Counted from the stretch's first letter, positions 1-7,279 are shown. The stretch is DNA of 64,000 bases from an uncultured Clostridia bacterium (GCA_948467395.1 CAOKDX010000010.1:1-64000), one strand, 5' to 3'. Program-made: numbers and translations. Notes: a model not told the origin generated them from the letters alone.

Positions 1-300
1 TCGTAGCCTGACGAACAGAAATCTGATATAAGGCGTACATGGCGGATAAGCTGGCGTGAGACAGCGAAGTCCTAAAGGCAACCGTAACCCATGTGCGTAA
101 ATCAGGCAGGTAAACAAGGAAAGACTGGGAGGTTTATCCCGTGAGGTCTTACAGGCGGTCTCATAAGCCGTAGTAACAACGAACTGTGAGGAGTCAGCAG
201 AAGCCGTAGTAGGCAGAGCCTTGAGATAGGTACTGCCAAAGGGCTGAACAACATAACCGTGTAATCAAATGTATGCCCCATGGAATACCTGACTGATGTG
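1..300 (+). mobile_element. Group II intron fragment (ribozyme part, no reverse transcriptase)
   Basis: This stretch has no credible reading frame but resembles the structured 5' part of bacterial group II introns that precedes the intron-encoded protein. The phrases near 16-30 (acagaaatctgata) and 190-215 (gtcagcagaagccgtagtag) are typical of such introns. The window edge cuts the left side. No reverse transcriptase/maturase follows: an IS3 element starts at about 315-374 instead, so this is a remnant. The assignment rests on remembered sequence resemblance and not on a folded model, so the limits are approximate. Confidence 0.45.
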
Positions 301-373
301 TGGTATAAAAAAAGTTGACAACTAATCCTCAAGGATTTCATAATAAAACCAAGAGAATAAGGAGGTATTTAAA

Positions 374-1014
374 ATGGCACGAAAATATGACCACGAATAC
401 AAAGTACAGGCAGTAAAGCTGGTCAAAGAAACCAGTGGTGCTGAGGCTGCTAAAGAATTAGGAATCCCCGAAGGAACCATCCATACATGGCTGAAGGCAG
501 CCAGGACTGGCAGGCTGGATATCGGGGAAGGCTCCCATACCCCTGCCAGTGCAATAAGCCTGTCAGAAGAGATCACCATGGTGCGCAAGCGCATGAAAGA
601 GCAGGATAAGGAAAATCCGTTGTCTGAAGGAAGAAAACGAGTTTCTGGAGGAAGCCAGCGCTTTTTTCGCCGCCAGCCGTCGGAAGCCAGCAAAAACCAA
701 AGGATGATCTTTCTGGTTTTAAAAACAGAGGACGGCACAATGAAAGGGATAATTGCATTTTACTGCCGGATGCCTGGTGTCAGCCGGCAGGGCTTCTATC
801 AATATCTTGCTAACAAAAACCGTCCATGGAAGTACCAGGATCTGGCGGATGCCATGAAAGAAATCGCCAGTGAGGATGAATGCAACGATACTTATGGACG
901 GATCCGGATGTACCAGGCACTGCTGCAGAAACAGCCGGACGGGGTATATATTCCCAGTGAGCGGACTATGTACCGGGTCATGGAACAGACTGGCCTCAGC
1001 TATCGTCGAAAAAT
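374..1014 (+). pseudogene. IS3-family transposase, frameshifted OrfA-OrfB, truncated
   Basis: The first ~75 codons are a typical IS3 OrfA: an HTH of the form AAKELGIPEGTIHTWLK, then the start of the coiled coil. At about 602-620 the OrfA frame is lost. The expected Glu-rich zipper (EENEFLEEASAFF) is present but in another frame (about 622-665), consistent with a 2-base loss near the A-run at 605-609. That shift happens to place OrfA in frame with the start of OrfB, whose N-terminal segment (about 740-1012, with GFYQYLANKNRPWKYQDLAD) is recognisable. OrfB then stops at about 1012, before its DDE catalytic core. A good ribosome site (aggaggtatttaaa) and a TTGACA box at 315-320 lie upstream. The open frame from 374 to 1018 is therefore an accidental fusion and cannot be an active transposase. 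Confidence 0.8.
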
Positions 1015-1788
1015 GTAAAAGGAATTGAAGCATTTAATAAATTGATTGATGCGGAGAATGATTATTTTGTTAGTTTTAATTACACTTTAGTGCTGGAAAA
1101 AATATATGGTGCTAAAAATGTTTGTCATGTACATGGAAATACTAAAAATAATATTATTATGGGACACGGTAATTTATCAGAAATGAAATTGATTACTATG
1201 GATGATGCTAAAAGAGTCGGGAAAAAAACACAAAATGAAAGAATGTTTAAAATCAAAAACGAAAAAAGTAATTATATAAACGAATATCTGACAATGGAAG
1301 ATATTAATTTATGTATGTTTTATATGTGTGACAATGGTAATAATAGGTTAATAAAAGGTAAAGTTCAGGATAAGTTATATAGAGAATTGTATTATTTAAA
1401 AGAATATAGTCATCGCAACATTAGATATAATAGGAGAGAAGAAAGAAATGAAATTTTGCGACCTACCAATTCTCAAATTATACAAATAGAAAATGTTTTA
1501 AATAAAATTCATTCAATATTAAGCAAGAATACTTCTGAAGCGTTAAAAACAATAATAAAATTTATAAATGAAATTGATATATGGGAAACTATTGATAATA
1601 TCTATTCAATAGGCTTTTCTTATTCAGATGTTGATATGAAAGTCATTCAGATTATTAGTTTATTAGGAGCAAATGCTTGGTATTTAAATAATTATAATTA
1701 TGCAGATTTAGATATTCAAATACGAAAAATTAAAAAGTGTTCGTTTTATAGAATAGGTCAATTTGATTTTACTAAAGAGCTGTTATAA
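1012..1788 (+). pseudogene. abiH: AbiH-family abortive infection protein, 5'-truncated
   Basis: The AT-rich frame continues from the broken IS3 end and encodes about 258 residues. It contains FVSFNYTLVLEKIYG followed by CHVHG and GHG, and near the end IYSIGFSYSDVDMKVIQII. These match the central 'FNYT..L..iHG' and C-terminal 'GHS.sdvD' blocks of AbiH-type phage-exclusion proteins. The family is usually roughly 350-400 residues and the N-terminus is missing here, replaced by the IS3 fragment. The first possible start is a TTG at 1042 without a ribosome site. It was probably cargo of the older element and is most likely inactive. The catalytic mechanism of AbiH is not established, so no activity is claimed. 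Confidence 0.7.
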
Positions 1789-1828
1789 TATATAGGAAAA
1801 TGAAAATTCTATATAATCAGATATTGGA

Positions 1829-1975
1829 ATGAACCCAGAAACACTGCAATATATCATGGGACATAGCGACATAGGAGTGACGCTAAATACTTATACTCAT
1901 GTGCAGTATGAGGACGCCAAAAAGGAAATGGCAGAAATTTTTGAGGTAAAACCAAAAAGGAAATCTGCCATGTAA
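1829..1975 (+). pseudogene. C-terminal remnant of a Tn916-type tyrosine integrase
   Basis: The 48 codons read MNPETLQYIMGHSDIGVTLN then TYTHVQYEDAKKEM. This is the end of a tyrosine recombinase, with the GHS histidine and the TYTH nucleophile tyrosine. It is very close to the end of the intact integrase at 8216-9415 (MNPKTLQYIMGHSDISVTLN). The N-terminal ~350 residues, including the R and HxxR catalytic residues, are absent. It sits ~200 bases left of the left attachment site, just as the intact integrase sits ~180 bases left of the right one. It is therefore the integrase relic of an older element in the same site. Confidence 0.85.
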
Positions 1976-2179
1976 CCGTATTCGTTTATTTTACGGGCAT
2001 TTGCCGTGAGGTACAAATTTTGAATTTACATCACTTTTACCTCAAATTGGAGCAAAACTATGATAAATTATGATAAAATATGAGGAAAATCAAGAAAATG
2101 GAAAGGATAGGAAAACGCTTAAATGTGACGAAAATACAGTGTTTTCAAAGGTTTTAAGGATATGATTAAAGTACTATTC
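1976..2179. other. Right end of the older element (non-coding)
   Basis: This stretch has no gene. It is AT-rich and runs from the integrase relic to the left attachment core. At 2162 it contains an ATG followed by codons for MIKVLFICHG, the same first ten residues (one conservative change) as the phosphatase at 9581, before going out of frame with it at about 2191. This is what a previous element's right end supplying a replacement 5' end for the phosphatase gene would look like. Confidence 0.6.
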
Positions 2180-2190
2180 ATCTGCCACGG
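2180..2190. other. Left attachment site core (attL candidate)
   Basis: The 11-base ATCTGCCACGG is repeated exactly at 9599-9609, at the same codon position (+18 from an ATG) in the phosphatase reading frame. Sequences flanking the core diverge on both sides, as expected for a site-specific recombination core. The exact crossover may extend a few bases further. Confidence 0.75.
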
Positions 2191-2254
2191 AAGGACGCTA
2201 ACAAAACTCTGAAATATCCGAAAAATCAAGGGTTCGGGATAGATGTACAAGAGA

Positions 2255-2280
2255 TTTACCCCCATTTTACCACTTTTGAC
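2255..2280. repeat. Left copy of a terminal repeat, candidate integrase arm site
   Basis: The 26-base block has the form TTTACC-CCATTTTACCACTTTTG and lies ~70 bases inside the left core. A near-identical block at 9442-9467, in the same orientation, lies ~130 bases before the right core. Tn916-type integrases bind such arm sites near both ends, so the repeat is a candidate for that role. Confidence 0.5.
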
Positions 2281-2420
2281 AATCATGAAATGTAACAGTA
2301 ACAGACCCAAACTCGGAAAGAATAAATAAGATTAAGTAACAATAAGCCTGTCAATCCCTTTACCGTAGGCACTCGCAGAGTGGGGATTTACAGGCGGTAA
2401 ATTAGAACATAATAATAACA

Positions 2421-2453
2421 GGGCTATTTCAATGCATTTCTTTGAAATAGTCC
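2421..2453. other. Hairpin of unknown role
   Basis: GGGCTATTTCAA (2421-2432) pairs with TTGAAATAGTCC (2442-2453) with one G-U pair. A looser stem formed by CCTGTCAATCCC and GGGATTTACAGG lies just upstream (about 2348-2395). No gene lies between 2191 and 2502. These structures may terminate transcription entering the element or be part of its end structure. Confidence 0.45.
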
Positions 2454-2463
2454 TTAATTACAG

Positions 2464-2507
2464 AATAGAGCAAAATCCATTTATTTACAGTCGGATTTTG
2501 CTCTATT
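2464..2507 (-). terminator. Terminator of the XRE gene
   Basis: A perfect 15-bp inverted repeat (AATAGAGCAAAATCC, 2464-2478, with its complement at 2493-2507) overlaps the stop codon of the minus-strand regulator gene. The loop is 14 bases. The U-tract after the stem is weak, so termination efficiency is uncertain. Confidence 0.6.
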
Positions 2508-2694
2508 TGAATTCTACTATATCATTTGGCGTACATTGAATAATGCGACAAAGTTTCTCGACGGTCAGAAGCGTTATGTTTTTGTTTTTCTTCAAACTAT
2601 CCAAAGTTTTGTTGTCAATTCCCGATTTTAGCAGGGAGTACTGAGAAATCTCTTTTTGCTTCATGGTCGTCCATAGGGGTTCATAACTAATCAT
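2503..2694 (-). CDS. XRE/Cro-type HTH regulator
   Basis: This 63-residue protein (MISYEPLWTTMKQKEISQYS...) is little more than a Cro/CI helix-turn-helix. It has the 'LLKSGIDNKTLDSLKKNKNI' recognition region and a C-terminal 'LCRIIQCTPNDIVEF' block characteristic of small XRE proteins such as YozG-like regulators. ATG at 2694 is preferred because GGAG lies 9 bases upstream; the in-frame TTG further up is too close to that site. It is transcribed away from the secreted-protein gene at 2824, and the shared 130-base gap holds an inverted repeat (2737-2775), so it may control the cargo operon and itself. Confidence 0.8.
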   Translation of the reverse strand: MISYEPLWTTMKQKEISQYSLLKSGIDNKTLDSLKKNKNITLLTVEKLCRIIQCTPNDIVEFK

Positions 2695-2736
2695 ATTTAC
2701 CAACTCCGAAAAAGTTTCTAACTAAATTATATGAGA

Positions 2737-2775
2737 ATATTGTGAAATTGGACATTGTGGATATATTCACAATAT
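2737..2775. promoter_or_regulatory. Inverted-repeat operator candidate between divergent genes
   Basis: ATATTGTGAA (2737-2746) and TTCACAATAT (2766-2775) are exact complements spaced by 19 bases. The right arm lies inside the spacer of the promoter for the secreted-protein gene, so a bound dimer would occlude it. The adjacent XRE protein is the obvious candidate binder, though this is inferred from position only. Confidence 0.5.
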
Positions 2776-2783
2776 GGTATAAT
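2755..2783 (+). promoter_or_regulatory. Sigma-A promoter for the secreted-protein gene
   Basis: TTGTGG (2755-2760), a 17-base spacer and a perfect TATAAT (2778-2783) lie 40 bases before the start codon at 2824. The spacer contains the right arm of the inverted repeat. Confidence 0.6.
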
Positions 2784-2823
2784 GCTTTTAGAATTAAAAA
2801 AATTTGACAAGGAGGAATTTGTA

Positions 2824-4008
2824 ATGAATAAAAAAATATTATCAATGATACTCATTTTTACCATTATAGTGTCTTCACTTTCATGTTTAAGGGTTAATGC
2901 AGAAACAATTTCTGGAAATTATTCAGCGAATGATGTTACAAAAATTTTTATAGACGGAAAAGAGTACGCAAAAGGTGCAACGATTCAATTACCTCATTCT
3001 TCTGTTTTTGATGATAAAAATGATAAGATAGACATAAATGTAACATCCATAATTTTAAATGACGGAACAATGTTATCACCCCCATATTCATTTGTTATAG
3101 ATTATAGAGTGTTAACTGCAAGTAGAAAAAATGGGGTCGCAACTAGTTTAATTGAAATGTATGTTTATGAAAATAATTCATACGTATCTATTCTTAATAT
3201 AAAGACTGTTTCATACTATGATGAAAATGAAGACAAAATTAGCGAACAAAATGGTTATGCAAGTGATTTAAACAAAGAGTTAAATCCTTATGGGAAGTTA
3301 AAAAAGAATTTTTTAGATTTTCATTTAACAAGTGATAATAATTCAGTTTATTGTATTTATGGGGATCGTTCACTTAAATATCTGTTAAAGAATAAGGGTG
3401 ACAGGAAAAAGGCAAAATTTTATTCTTTAAACAAAAAGTTGTTCAAAGTGAAAAATAACAAGTTAGTCATAAATACTCATAAATATAGAGTAAGAGGAAC
3501 AAAGAAGAAAGAATATTGCTATCCTATGGCTTATAAATACGGAATGGGTTATTTACAGGTAAAGATTGACGGGAAAGAAATAGGTAAGGTATTGATAGTA
3601 ATATATCCTGATGATGATTATCATGAAAAATGGTACCCTCATATAACGCAAATCAAAAAGATTGACAACAATAGGGTAAAGATAAAATTTTTCTACCCAA
3701 AGAAAAAGTACGACGTAACAAATATAAATGACTTAAAAATTTGTTATCAATTAAAAATGAATGGGAAAACATCTTACGCAATAACGACAAAAACAATGAT
3801 TTTAGATTTAAAGAATAAAAAGAACAAGATCAAATTAAATTGGAGTACAAATTATAAAGATCATGTTTGGGGGTATTTATACAGTTTTTGTGCTACAGGA
3901 GAAGGCGAAGCGAGTTTTGCACTAAAGAAGTCAAAAGTAAAGAAAATGAAAAAGAACAAGTGGTACAAACAGAAAGACTTCAAGAAACTGGGAATTCGAT
4001 TTAGTTAA
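2824..4008 (+). CDS. Secreted Lys-rich protein of unknown function
   Basis: This 394-residue protein starts at ATG 2824 behind an excellent ribosome site (aaggaggaatttgta). It begins with a clear Sec signal peptide: MNKK, a hydrophobic stretch IMLIF/TIIVSSL-like at residues ~6-20, and a cleavage region near VNAE at 25-28. The mature protein is rich in Lys, Asn, Tyr and short beta-type segments. The last ~60 residues are very basic (KKSKVKKMKKNKWYKQKDFK). No catalytic motif, cell-wall anchor or transmembrane helix was found, so it is probably released or held by charge on the wall. Base composition is much more AT-rich than the chromosomal genes, in line with carriage on the mobile element. 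I do not recognise a family. Its control by the divergent XRE regulator is inferred from layout. Confidence 0.8.
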   Translation: MNKKILSMILIFTIIVSSLSCLRVNAETISGNYSANDVTKIFIDGKEYAKGATIQLPHSSVFDDKNDKIDINVTSIILNDGTMLSPPYSFVIDYRVLTASRKNGVATSLIEMYVYENNSYVSILNIKTVSYYDENEDKISEQNGYASDLNKELNPYGKLKKNFLDFHLTSDNNSVYCIYGDRSLKYLLKNKGDRKKAKFYSLNKKLFKVKNNKLVINTHKYRVRGTKKKEYCYPMAYKYGMGYLQVKIDGKEIGKVLIVIYPDDDYHEKWYPHITQIKKIDNNRVKIKFFYPKKKYDVTNINDLKICYQLKMNGKTSYAITTKTMILDLKNKKNKIKLNWSTNYKDHVWGYLYSFCATGEGEASFALKKSKVKKMKKNKWYKQKDFKKLGIRFS

Positions 4009-4080
4009 TTGTAATACATTATTCTACATATTCAATTTTAAAAGCAACATCATGTATATTAAAACGAAGGAGAAAACAAC

Positions 4081-4323
4081 ATGACAAACGAACAAATATT
4101 AAAAGACGTATTGGAAAGTTATCGTTCCAACAACGAATGGCAATCGGAGATTGCAGAAAGATACCATGTAGGTCAATCTCTAATAAGTGATTTGTTACAG
4201 GAGTGCGGTTTTCATTATCACAGAGATGAAAATAAAAATTCCATTGACATTGATATATTAAGTCAAAAAGCAAAGGTACAGGAAATTTGTGATAAAATAC
4301 GCATAGTCAACGAAAATAAGTAA
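4081..4323 (+). CDS. Small helix-turn-helix protein
   Basis: This 80-residue protein has a good ribosome site (cgaaggagaaaacaac). Residues ~18-42 (NEWQSEIAERYHVGQSLISD) form a transposase/resolvase-like HTH, followed by an acidic and basic tail. It lies 72 bases after the secreted-protein gene on the same strand, probably in the same transcript, and is followed by a terminator. It could be a DNA-binding partner in the cargo module. No specific family is recognised. Confidence 0.65.
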   Translation: MTNEQILKDVLESYRSNNEWQSEIAERYHVGQSLISDLLQECGFHYHRDENKNSIDIDILSQKAKVQEICDKIRIVNENK

Positions 4324-4348
4324 CATAATATTTAGAACTATCGAAATA

Positions 4349-4386
4349 ATAAGCGGATATTCTTTGATTGGAGAATGTCCGCTTAT
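4349..4386. terminator. Bidirectional terminator hairpin
   Basis: ATAAGCGGATATTCT (4349-4363) pairs with AGAATGTCCGCTTAT (4372-4386) with one G-U pair and an 8-base loop. It lies between the plus-strand cargo genes and the convergent minus-strand gene that ends at 4412. Confidence 0.7.
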
Positions 4387-4411
4387 CTATTGTCTGAAGG
4401 AATCTGTTTTT

Positions 4412-4861
4412 TTAGTTTGATTTTATTTTTTTAATCCAATTATCCAATAAATCTCTAAAAGCAATAAGATTTTCGGAAGATGGATTTATTTTAGCCTTAT
4501 CCTTAATATTATGATATTGAGTAAAAAAATCATTTTCCTGTTTTTTGATTTTTTGAATTTGTTCTTCTTTTAATGTATTTTTTCTGCTACTAAACAAATC
4601 TTTGATTTGTCGTCGTTTTTCGTAACAACTGCTAAGAAATTTTGGTATAGCCTTATTGCATGACATTCCTTTATATTCTGGTAATGGTATCATATTATCA
4701 CGAAAACAATATTTATTTCCTCTCTGTGCTCTTTTTATAGCGGAGTAGCGTTTGCAATGCTGGCATTGGAAAAAATGATAATTAAAAATAACCAAATAAT
4801 TTAATATAGCAAATACCAGTTCGCTAATGGTATTAAATGGGCAGTCATATCTGTAGGTCAT
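4412..4861 (-). pseudogene. DUF6076-type protein, C-terminal half (split by duplication)
   Basis: This 149-residue frame carries a zinc-finger-like set of cysteines (FFQCQHCKRY, then KYCFRD and MSCNKA) followed by a Lys/Gln-rich helical tail. This is the layout I associate with DUF6076 C-termini. Its N-terminus MTYRYDCPFN repeats the SDYRYD that ends the upstream frame. The repeat comes from an exact 13-base tandem duplication (4844-4869) that shifts the frame. Removing one copy joins this half to the upstream frame as one protein of ~320 residues. There is no ribosome site of its own, so the half could be made only by coupling or reinitiation. Confidence 0.65.
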
Positions 4862-4869
4862 ATCTGTAG
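4844..4869. repeat. Exact 13-base tandem duplication splitting a gene
   Basis: GTCATATCTGTAG is present twice back to back (4844-4856 and 4857-4869). Thirteen is not a multiple of three, so the second copy shifts the minus-strand frame and brings in a stop at 4845-4847. Slippage could add or remove the copy, so the gene may be revertible. Confidence 0.9.
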
Positions 4870-5390
4870 TCGGAATTTAGCAATTTTGGCATATCTTTAT
4901 AACGGATATGTCCAAATGTTAATGGCGTTTCTACGGTCAGATTTTCGTATGTATTTGATTCTGGATAAGCAAAGGATAAATAATAGGGGCAGTCAATTTG
5001 TAAATATAATTTCATCATTTCAAGTTGCTGTATTGTTGTCTTAGAATCTTTTGTTACAATTTCTTGAAGCATATCAAGAAGATAAAAATATTGCACATTG
5101 CAATTATCTATCTTCATATCAAAACAAGGTTCATAATTATAAGGAGCAGGAAAGAGTTCTGTATGCTCTATTGTGAAATGTTTTTCGCTTTCTTTCAAAC
5201 ACATATTTTCTTTGATAAAACGTATCTCATTAAAAATTGTTAAAGGATTGAAACGAAAATCATCTAAGTGACAAAAACCGTCTTCTTGTTCTAGGTGTTC
5301 TTTTTTGGTATCCCAGATAATCCCTTCTATCGGAAATTTGCTATTAGTTTCAGAAGCTTTAACTATTGTTAATAAATAACGATTTTCCAT
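4845..5390 (-). pseudogene. DUF6076-type protein, N-terminal half (split by duplication)
   Basis: This 181-residue frame (MENRYLLTIVKASETNSK...) ends in NSDYRYDLQI, where the last three residues are read out of frame because of the 13-base duplication. The start is uncertain: ATG 5390 has GGGAG 10 bases upstream, and GTG 5396 is closer to the same site. No catalytic motif is visible. The N-terminal part has mixed beta/alpha composition and no signal peptide. It is transcribed toward the cargo HTH gene and diverges from the mobility genes that begin at 5493-5571. Codon use is AT-rich like the other cargo genes. Confidence 0.6.
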
Positions 5391-5396
5391 AATCAC

Positions 5397-5492
5397 ATTT
5401 CTCCCATAAGTAATAATATTTTTTTCACATTTAGGTGGTGCTTTTTATCAAAGTATAACTCATGTATGGTAATTGCGAAAGGAGGAATTTTC
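5397..5492. promoter_or_regulatory. Divergent regulatory gap between cargo and mobility genes
   Basis: This short AT-rich gap separates the minus-strand DUF6076-type gene from the plus-strand mobility operon. A TATAAC box (about 5453-5458) with a weak TTAGGT box 17 bases upstream is the best plus-strand promoter candidate. A clear GGAGG lies at 5481-5486 before a small open frame. Confidence 0.35.
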
Positions 5493-5555
5493 TTGCTTGT
5501 AACAAATCCTACAGGCAAAATACAGGTTTTTGCAGGATTTGAAAATAATATTTGA
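5493..5555 (+). CDS. Possible 20-residue leader peptide
   Basis: A TTG at 5493, preceded by a textbook aaaggaggaatttt site, opens a 20-codon frame (LVTNPTGKIQVFAGFENNI) ending 15 bases before the DUF961 start. An in-frame ATG at 5466 has no ribosome site. The strength of the site suggests the peptide is translated. Nothing is known of its role. It might couple translation into the mobility operon or simply be a degraded gene. Confidence 0.3.
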   Translation: MLVTNPTGKIQVFAGFENNI

Positions 5556-5570
5556 ATGGAGGAAATAAAT

Positions 5571-5945
5571 ATGGCAAACATCTTGAAGTACATCAAACTG
5601 GATATACAATCCACGTTAGAAAGTGGAACAACGCTTTTGATTGAAAAACCACGAGTGTATGAAAATTATGACGAGGGCGTGAAACAAGGTCCGGCAGGAT
5701 TGGCGTATCCCTGTCTTTGCGAGGGACTGGGGTTCGAGAAATTGACAATAAAAATCCCCGGCACAACGATTCCGCAGGTGGCATATGAAAATGAGCCAAT
5801 TCCCGTTAAATTTGAGGAGTTAGAGGGAAAACTCTGGAAGGATTTTCGGAATGGGGGCGAGGTCAAACTCTCTGTAACCGCTAAGGGCATTGCGCCTGTA
5901 GAAGAAAGACCTAAGTTGCGAATGAGTAAAGGAGAAAAAGCATGA
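5571..5945 (+). CDS. DUF961 (YdcP-like) protein of Tn916-type elements
   Basis: This 124-residue protein (MANILKYIKLDIQSTLESG...) matches the DUF961 family represented by Tn916 Orf22/Orf23 and ICEBs1 YdcP. Family members always sit at the start of the mobility operon and are thought to assist replication or transfer, although their biochemical role is not settled. ATG 5571 is chosen for its GGAGG eight bases upstream; the ATG at 5556 lacks one. The stop codon overlaps the next start as ATGA, showing translational coupling to the FtsK-type ATPase. Confidence 0.85.
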   Translation: MANILKYIKLDIQSTLESGTTLLIEKPRVYENYDEGVKQGPAGLAYPCLCEGLGFEKLTIKIPGTTIPQVAYENEPIPVKFEELEGKLWKDFRNGGEVKLSVTAKGIAPVEERPKLRMSKGEKA

Positions 5946-7186
5946 GAGAAAGTAAAGAAATAAAATTGAAACCACAGCAGTTTTCTTGGTTGAGATATTT
6001 AATTTGCGTATGGTTTGCAGGAATATTGCTGTTGTGTGTAGGGGCTGTATTATGGAGTAACGCTTGGTGTGTGGCAGGACTTTTTGTCCTGCCTAGCATT
6101 GGCATACTATACCAAACAACGGTAAGAAACAAGCTTTGCAAAATCAAAAAAATATCCGAGCGTATCGAAGATTTTATCCGAAAGAACAGCCTGTACCAAT
6201 CACACTATGCCATCAGACGGACACTGTTTCGAGAGAAAGACGTGGAAATCATGGACTATTACCCACAGATAACCTATACAGAGATACCATGCGACAACAT
6301 TTTCCGTCTGAAATTCCGTCTGGATGGCTCGCCACAGGCACAGCGGTTCCGGGAACTGGAACAACCGCTTTCAGATATGTTCTGTACTGTGTGTACGGAC
6401 AAAATCGAGGAAAGGGGATATATTACCTATTGTTTTGAACTGTATGGGCAGAAACAGGCAGTTATAGAATCAGCAGAGGATATACTTCCTGCCGGGGAAA
6501 ATGAAATAGCTTTTTCCGGTGATGTCGTCTGGAACTGGAAGCAGACGCCCCATCTCCTTCTTACTGGAACTACAGGGAGCGGCAAGACACAGTTGGCACA
6601 ATATATTATTTATTGTCTGCTTTCGCAGGGGGTTCGGGTAATATACTGTGACCCGAAAAATGACGATGATATGCGGTTCTTTCTGCGTGATAAACCTGTC
6701 TGTTATGTTACGAAAGAAAATGACATAGCAAAGGTGGTTCGTGAAGTGGAGGAAGAAGTGCGACTGCGAGAAAAGGACTTAGATAACATGGGACTGGAAG
6801 AAGCAGAGTTTAACCCTGTATTTCTGTTTTTTGATGAACTGATAGCTTTCACGAAACTTGCGTCCAAAAAGACCTATGAAGAGACTGCAAGAAGGCTCTC
6901 ATCCATAGTGGTTACTGGCAGAAGCAAGCGTATTTATGCTGGAATGATTTTGCAAAGACCTGACGCTAATTTTATAGAAGGTGCAATTCGTGATAATCTT
7001 GGCTGTAAAATCTGCATGGGGCAGATGAGCGAAACTGCTTATACAATGTCCTTTGGCTCTGACTTTTCTCATATGAGGAATTACCGCAGGGAGATTGGCT
7101 CTGGACTGATTTACAGACAGGGGGTAGATACAAAACCTCGTGAACTGATTGCACCTTTTATTTGTGAGGGGGCATTGAGCAGGTAA
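5942..7186 (+). CDS. FtsK/SpoIIIE-type DNA translocase (coupling-protein-like)
   Basis: This 414-residue protein has two N-terminal membrane segments (about residues 17-60, LRYLICVWFAGILLL then a WCVAGLFVLPSIGILY stretch), then an FtsK/HerA ATPase domain. Walker A is TGTTGSGKT with Lys215, and Walker B is VFLFFDE near residues 291-297. The size and layout fit Tn916 Orf21/ICEBs1 ConQ-like coupling proteins, which pump DNA to the transfer channel at the membrane. It overlaps DUF961 by 4 bases and is followed after 8 bases by the hairpins of the presumed replication origin. With no secretion genes present, it would have to dock to another element's channel; that is inference. Confidence 0.85.
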   Translation: MRESKEIKLKPQQFSWLRYLICVWFAGILLLCVGAVLWSNAWCVAGLFVLPSIGILYQTTVRNKLCKIKKISERIEDFIRKNSLYQSHYAIRRTLFREKDVEIMDYYPQITYTEIPCDNIFRLKFRLDGSPQAQRFRELEQPLSDMFCTVCTDKIEERGYITYCFELYGQKQAVIESAEDILPAGENEIAFSGDVVWNWKQTPHLLLTGTTGSGKTQLAQYIIYCLLSQGVRVIYCDPKNDDDMRFFLRDKPVCYVTKENDIAKVVREVEEEVRLREKDLDNMGLEEAEFNPVFLFFDELIAFTKLASKKTYEETARRLSSIVVTGRSKRIYAGMILQRPDANFIEGAIRDNLGCKICMGQMSETAYTMSFGSDFSHMRNYRREIGSGLIYRQGVDTKPRELIAPFICEGALSR

Positions 7187-7193
7187 CTGTGGC

Positions 7194-7240
7194 ACAGGTG
7201 GCAGCATTTCGGAGAAATGGAGCGGAGCACCGCCACCTGT
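7194..7240. repeat. Inverted repeat beside the replication origin
   Basis: ACAGGTGGC (7194-7202) and GCCACCTGT (7232-7240) are exact complements with a 29-base GC-rich loop. They lie immediately upstream of the nick-site hairpin. This could be an initiator-binding or strand-specific structure of the origin, or part of an oriT. Confidence 0.5.
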
Positions 7241-7244
7241 AGGT

Positions 7245-7279
7245 TCACTGGGGTGTGACACTACGACACACCCCAGTGA
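7245..7279 (+). other. Rolling-circle double-strand origin (dso) nick hairpin
   Basis: A perfect 13-bp stem (TCACTGGGGTGTG, 7245-7257, complement at 7267-7279) encloses a 9-base loop. Across the loop and right arm runs ACTACGAC (7260-7267), which matches the pMV158-family nick sequence TACTACG/AC except for its first base. The predicted nick falls between G7265 and A7266. The encoded initiator immediately downstream resembles pMV158 RepB, so origin and protein agree. Confidence 0.75.

Noticed and set aside
374-1018. A continuous 214-codon frame as one intact protein
   Set aside because: It reads OrfA, then an out-of-frame stretch, then OrfB. The expected zipper sequence is in another frame, so it is a frameshift fusion.
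1042-1788. A working AbiH phage-defence gene
   Set aside because: The N-terminal part is missing, no ribosome site precedes the TTG, and the reading frame runs out of an IS fragment.
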